64,000 nucleotides of DNA, from positions 96,986 through 160,985 of the forward strand of contig JBBIUE010000001.1 in assembly GCA_037440405.1 (NCBI GenBank), in the 5' to 3' direction. A model generated the notes under the pieces. The model had not been told where the DNA came from and ran no database searches. It was given only the letters and a program-made list of their open reading frames with translations. Positions 62,048 to 64,000 of this stretch are shown here, piece after piece. The stretch comes from JANMGV01 sp037440405. GTDB lineage: Bacteria > Planctomycetota > Planctomycetia > Pirellulales > Pirellulaceae. Numbering within the stretch: position 1 is the stretch's first letter; each line of letters begins with the position of its first letter. Both the position numbers and the translations under genes were made by a program.

Positions 62048-63841
62048 CTATTGACGTTTGCAGGTCGCAATTATCCAGTTTGAAATCGCTTGCAATGCCA
62101 ACGGCGAAATCGTCTCTTCGATTTGCTCATATTCGCTGATCCCACCGGTTTTCGCAGTTTGGAACAGATGGTTAAGGCCAGGCAAAACTTGGGTCGAGAC
62201 GTTTTCGTTTCCGCCACGCTTCAATGCAGCTTCGATTCGAGGAATGTTCAGTTTGGGATCGACCTGGACATCCTTTTCGCCGTTGATCGCAAGGACCGGA
62301 CACTTCACGCGTTCAAGAACGGGAGCCGGCTCATGGCTAGCAAAGAAGCGGAACCACGGATCATGCATTGCGACGAGATTTGCCCTCACCATCTCCGTTA
62401 GGACTTCTCGCCCCCGCTTTTTTTCTTCTTCGGAATCGGCGGCGGCACCTTCTTCGTTCTCCGCTTGCTTGGCCATACGTTCAATAACATCCACGACTTC
62501 CTTGATATGAGGTTCCAGATCGTCCTTCGGATCGATCATTTTCATCTTCGTAAAGGTTGCCTCTTGCACCCAACGTAAACGTCGTTGATCGCGCTCGGAG
62601 CCGCCTTCGGCTGCGATGATGAGACCTCCCTGGGAGTAAAGAATCTCCTCGCCGTTGACTCCAGGGCTTGCGAGAAGAACGACCCACCCCACAGATGGAT
62701 TGTCCGCTGCAACTAGGGGAGCGACGAGTCCTCCTTCGCTGTGTCCGATCAGTCCAATCTGATTCGGTTGAACAAACGTGTGCTCCTTGACCATCTGCAC
62801 TGCGGCTCGCACATCTCCAGCGAAATCCAGCGTTGTGGCGTGCTCGAACTTGCCTTTCGATTTTCCAACGCCCCGATCGTCGAATCGCAAGGTCGCGATG
62901 CCCTGTTTGGCAAGGTGATCAGCGATGACGAAGAAGGGCTTATGCTCGAGTATCGTTTCATCTCGATCCTGAGGTCCTGAGCCCGAGATGAGGATACCGA
63001 TCGGGAATGGACCATTGCCTTTTGGTTTGCAAATGGTCCCCGCAAGTTCGGTACCGTCATCGGGATTCGTGAACGTGACTTCCATTTGTTCGTATGCAAA
63101 TGGAGGCTTCGGAGTCTGCGGTCGATTTCGTGCGACCGATGGTGCGTCGGCCACTTTTTCGACGCGCTTCAGGTTGAGCTGAAGGGGAATGCCCTGTGAC
63201 CAACGACCCTCGATGACATTTCCATCTTCGGAACGCGTGCCGCTGAATTTCGCCCTCAACGCATCTGAGGTGATCGTTACGTTGTTTCCCTCATCCTTCC
63301 ACGTTCCCTTGAATCCGCCCGCTTTCTGAGAAAGGCTGTCAATGAAGACCGTTGGGTCATCACCCTTGCCGTATCTGCGAAACTGCATTTCGAGTTTCTG
63401 GACAACCGTATCCAATGTGCCTTGCCAGATTTCATCTGGTTCATCTTTCGGCGGATGATCGAGAAGTTCAAATTTCAAATCGAAGGTCGCACCAGCTTGA
63501 GACCATTTCCCGGTTACCTCCTTGGATTCGGCAACTTTCTGGCCTCGATAGGATGCCTTCGACGCAGTCAGATCGAATACGAGTTCCTTCTCGTCGTCCC
63601 ACACATTGGACAACTTGAACTTCATCGATCCTTCATCCCAACTAGTCAAGGTCGCAGTAGTCGTTTCCCCCTCTTTCTTCTCCAGCTCCACAACGAAGCG
63701 AAATAGGCGCGGCCCCGCGTCCATTTCGCCGTAATACAATTTGTCCTGTGCCTGAACACGTTCGGACAGGAACATGGAAAGTCCCATACCCAGCAAGATG
63801 CAAAAGGCTTTTAGGGGTGTTGCGACATGAGCGATGAACAT
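62048..63841 (-). CDS. Exported alpha/beta hydrolase
   Basis: 597 residues from ATG 63841 (frame opens to 63922), beginning with a signal peptide (A-F-C-I-L-L-G-M-G-L-S-M-F-L-S, then R-V-Q-A-Q). Residues about 30-250 are beta-rich and of unknown role; the hydrolase domain begins at Y-E-Q-M-E-V-T-F-T-N-P-D-D-G-T-E-L-A-G-T. Nucleophile Ser368 in G-H-S-E-G-G, oxyanion region G-S-G-P-Q-D-R-D-E, acid Asp in N-G-E-K-D-V-Q-V-D and His in L-P-G-L-N-H-L-F-Q. It belongs to the peptidase/esterase (YfhR/BAAT-like) group; substrate unknown. Confidence 0.85.
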   Translation of the reverse strand: MFIAHVATPLKAFCILLGMGLSMFLSERVQAQDKLYYGEMDAGPRLFRFVVELEKKEGETTTATLTSWDEGSMKFKLSNVWDDEKELVFDLTASKASYRGQKVAESKEVTGKWSQAGATFDLKFELLDHPPKDEPDEIWQGTLDTVVQKLEMQFRRYGKGDDPTVFIDSLSQKAGGFKGTWKDEGNNVTITSDALRAKFSGTRSEDGNVIEGRWSQGIPLQLNLKRVEKVADAPSVARNRPQTPKPPFAYEQMEVTFTNPDDGTELAGTICKPKGNGPFPIGILISGSGPQDRDETILEHKPFFVIADHLAKQGIATLRFDDRGVGKSKGKFEHATTLDFAGDVRAAVQMVKEHTFVQPNQIGLIGHSEGGLVAPLVAADNPSVGWVVLLASPGVNGEEILYSQGGLIIAAEGGSERDQRRLRWVQEATFTKMKMIDPKDDLEPHIKEVVDVIERMAKQAENEEGAAADSEEEKKRGREVLTEMVRANLVAMHDPWFRFFASHEPAPVLERVKCPVLAINGEKDVQVDPKLNIPRIEAALKRGGNENVSTQVLPGLNHLFQTAKTGGISEYEQIEETISPLALQAISNWIIATCKRQ

Positions 63842-63980
63842 AAAGGACCTCGTTTGTTTCACGGATTTCGAATGACTCTCTTGTAGGGATTCCTCAAATC
63901 CACATCGTGAATCATTCGCCAACGCGTTCAGGATATTGGATTTCTTCTTAGAACCTATCCGAAAACTAATTGATCTTGAA

Positions 63981-63987
63981 AAGGAGG
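63981..63987 (+). promoter_or_regulatory. Shine-Dalgarno-like AAGGAGG at the right edge
   Basis: AAGGAGG is followed by a possible TTG start nine bases later (63997-63999) right at the end of the window. It may be the ribosome-binding site of a gene that begins beyond the edge. The 150 bases before it, upstream of the hydrolase, hold no gene. Confidence 0.35.
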
Positions 63988-64000
63988 CGAGCTCTTTTGC

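Noticed and set aside
63930..64000. Possible insertion sequence end near the right edge
   Set aside because: The short motif GAACCTATCCGAAAAC recalls some transposon ends, but there is no transposase, inverted repeat or target duplication visible within the window.
1..64000. CRISPR arrays, rRNA genes, prophage and toxin-antitoxin systems
   Set aside because: I saw no regularly spaced repeats, no rRNA sequence, no phage structural or integrase genes, and no convincing small two-gene toxin-antitoxin pairs.

Overview
The window looks like chromosomal DNA of a planctomycete, most likely a Pirellulaceae / Rhodopirellula-type lineage. This rests on the mix of markers rather than on any single hit: an N-terminal LEPR-XLL-like sorting motif (LEQRAML) on a large dockerin-containing exoprotein, a PEP-CTERM exoprotein, an alternative complex III (ACIII) operon joined to an A2-type cytochrome c oxidase, a eukaryote-like UDP-sugar pyrophosphorylase, a lipid A/KDO gene (kdsA), several large unrecognised lipoproteins, and sparse Shine-Dalgarno sequences. 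I see no phage, plasmid, insertion sequence, CRISPR array or rRNA.

Layout. 1-2.3 kb (minus): arginine succinyltransferase astA, cut by the window edge, behind a class III aminotransferase. 2.6-3.8 kb (plus): carA. 4.1-8.6 kb (minus): an oxidase-assembly operon (dicluster cytochrome c lipoprotein, heme A synthase ctaA, heme O synthase ctaB, an SCO copper chaperone, a DUF420 membrane protein). 8.6-9.7 kb: a long gene-poor gap. 9.7-12.4 kb: a secreted zinc-metalloprotease-like dockerin protein. 12.9 kb: tRNA-Ser(TGA). 13-14.5 kb: two unrecognised genes. 14.6-16.4 kb (minus): pxpB-pxpC. 16.4-16.8 kb: a possible frameshifted small gene. 16.9-18.2 kb: serS. 18.5 kb: a QueD/PTPS family gene. 19.1-20.5 kb: a PEP-CTERM, subtilase-like exoprotein. 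20.8-35.6 kb (plus): the respiratory locus, actA-actB-actC-actDE-actF, a small membrane protein, a second SCO, oxidase subunits II-I-III-IV, and gph.

From 35.8 kb: a secreted ThuA-like protein and a YeiH-type transporter (plus); miaA, a lipoprotein and kdsA (minus); a double-BON secreted protein; a DJ-1/PfpI, lipoprotein and Lon-N-domain group (minus); dcd; a family 4 glycosyltransferase; a UDP-sugar pyrophosphorylase, manC and ruvX (plus); a three-gene cluster of secreted proteins (DUF11 lipoprotein plus two paralogues, minus); an unrecognised exported protein whose 3' end is duplicated as a 36-bp direct repeat; a greatly expanded Tex-like RNA-binding protein; and an exported alpha/beta hydrolase.

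How it fits together. The strongest theme is aerobic respiration. Quinol is oxidised by ACIII (multiheme ActA, Fe-S ActB, NrfD-like ActC and ActF, and a fused ActD-ActE). Electrons then pass to a caa3-like oxidase whose subunit II carries its own cytochrome c domain. The remote minus-strand operon supplies heme A and copper to that oxidase. The second theme is the cell envelope: KDO, GDP-mannose and UDP-sugar synthesis, a glycosyltransferase, and many exported or lipid-anchored proteins of unknown role. The best candidates for undescribed biology are the architectural oddities of the respiratory locus, the Tex-like protein and the secreted three-gene cluster.
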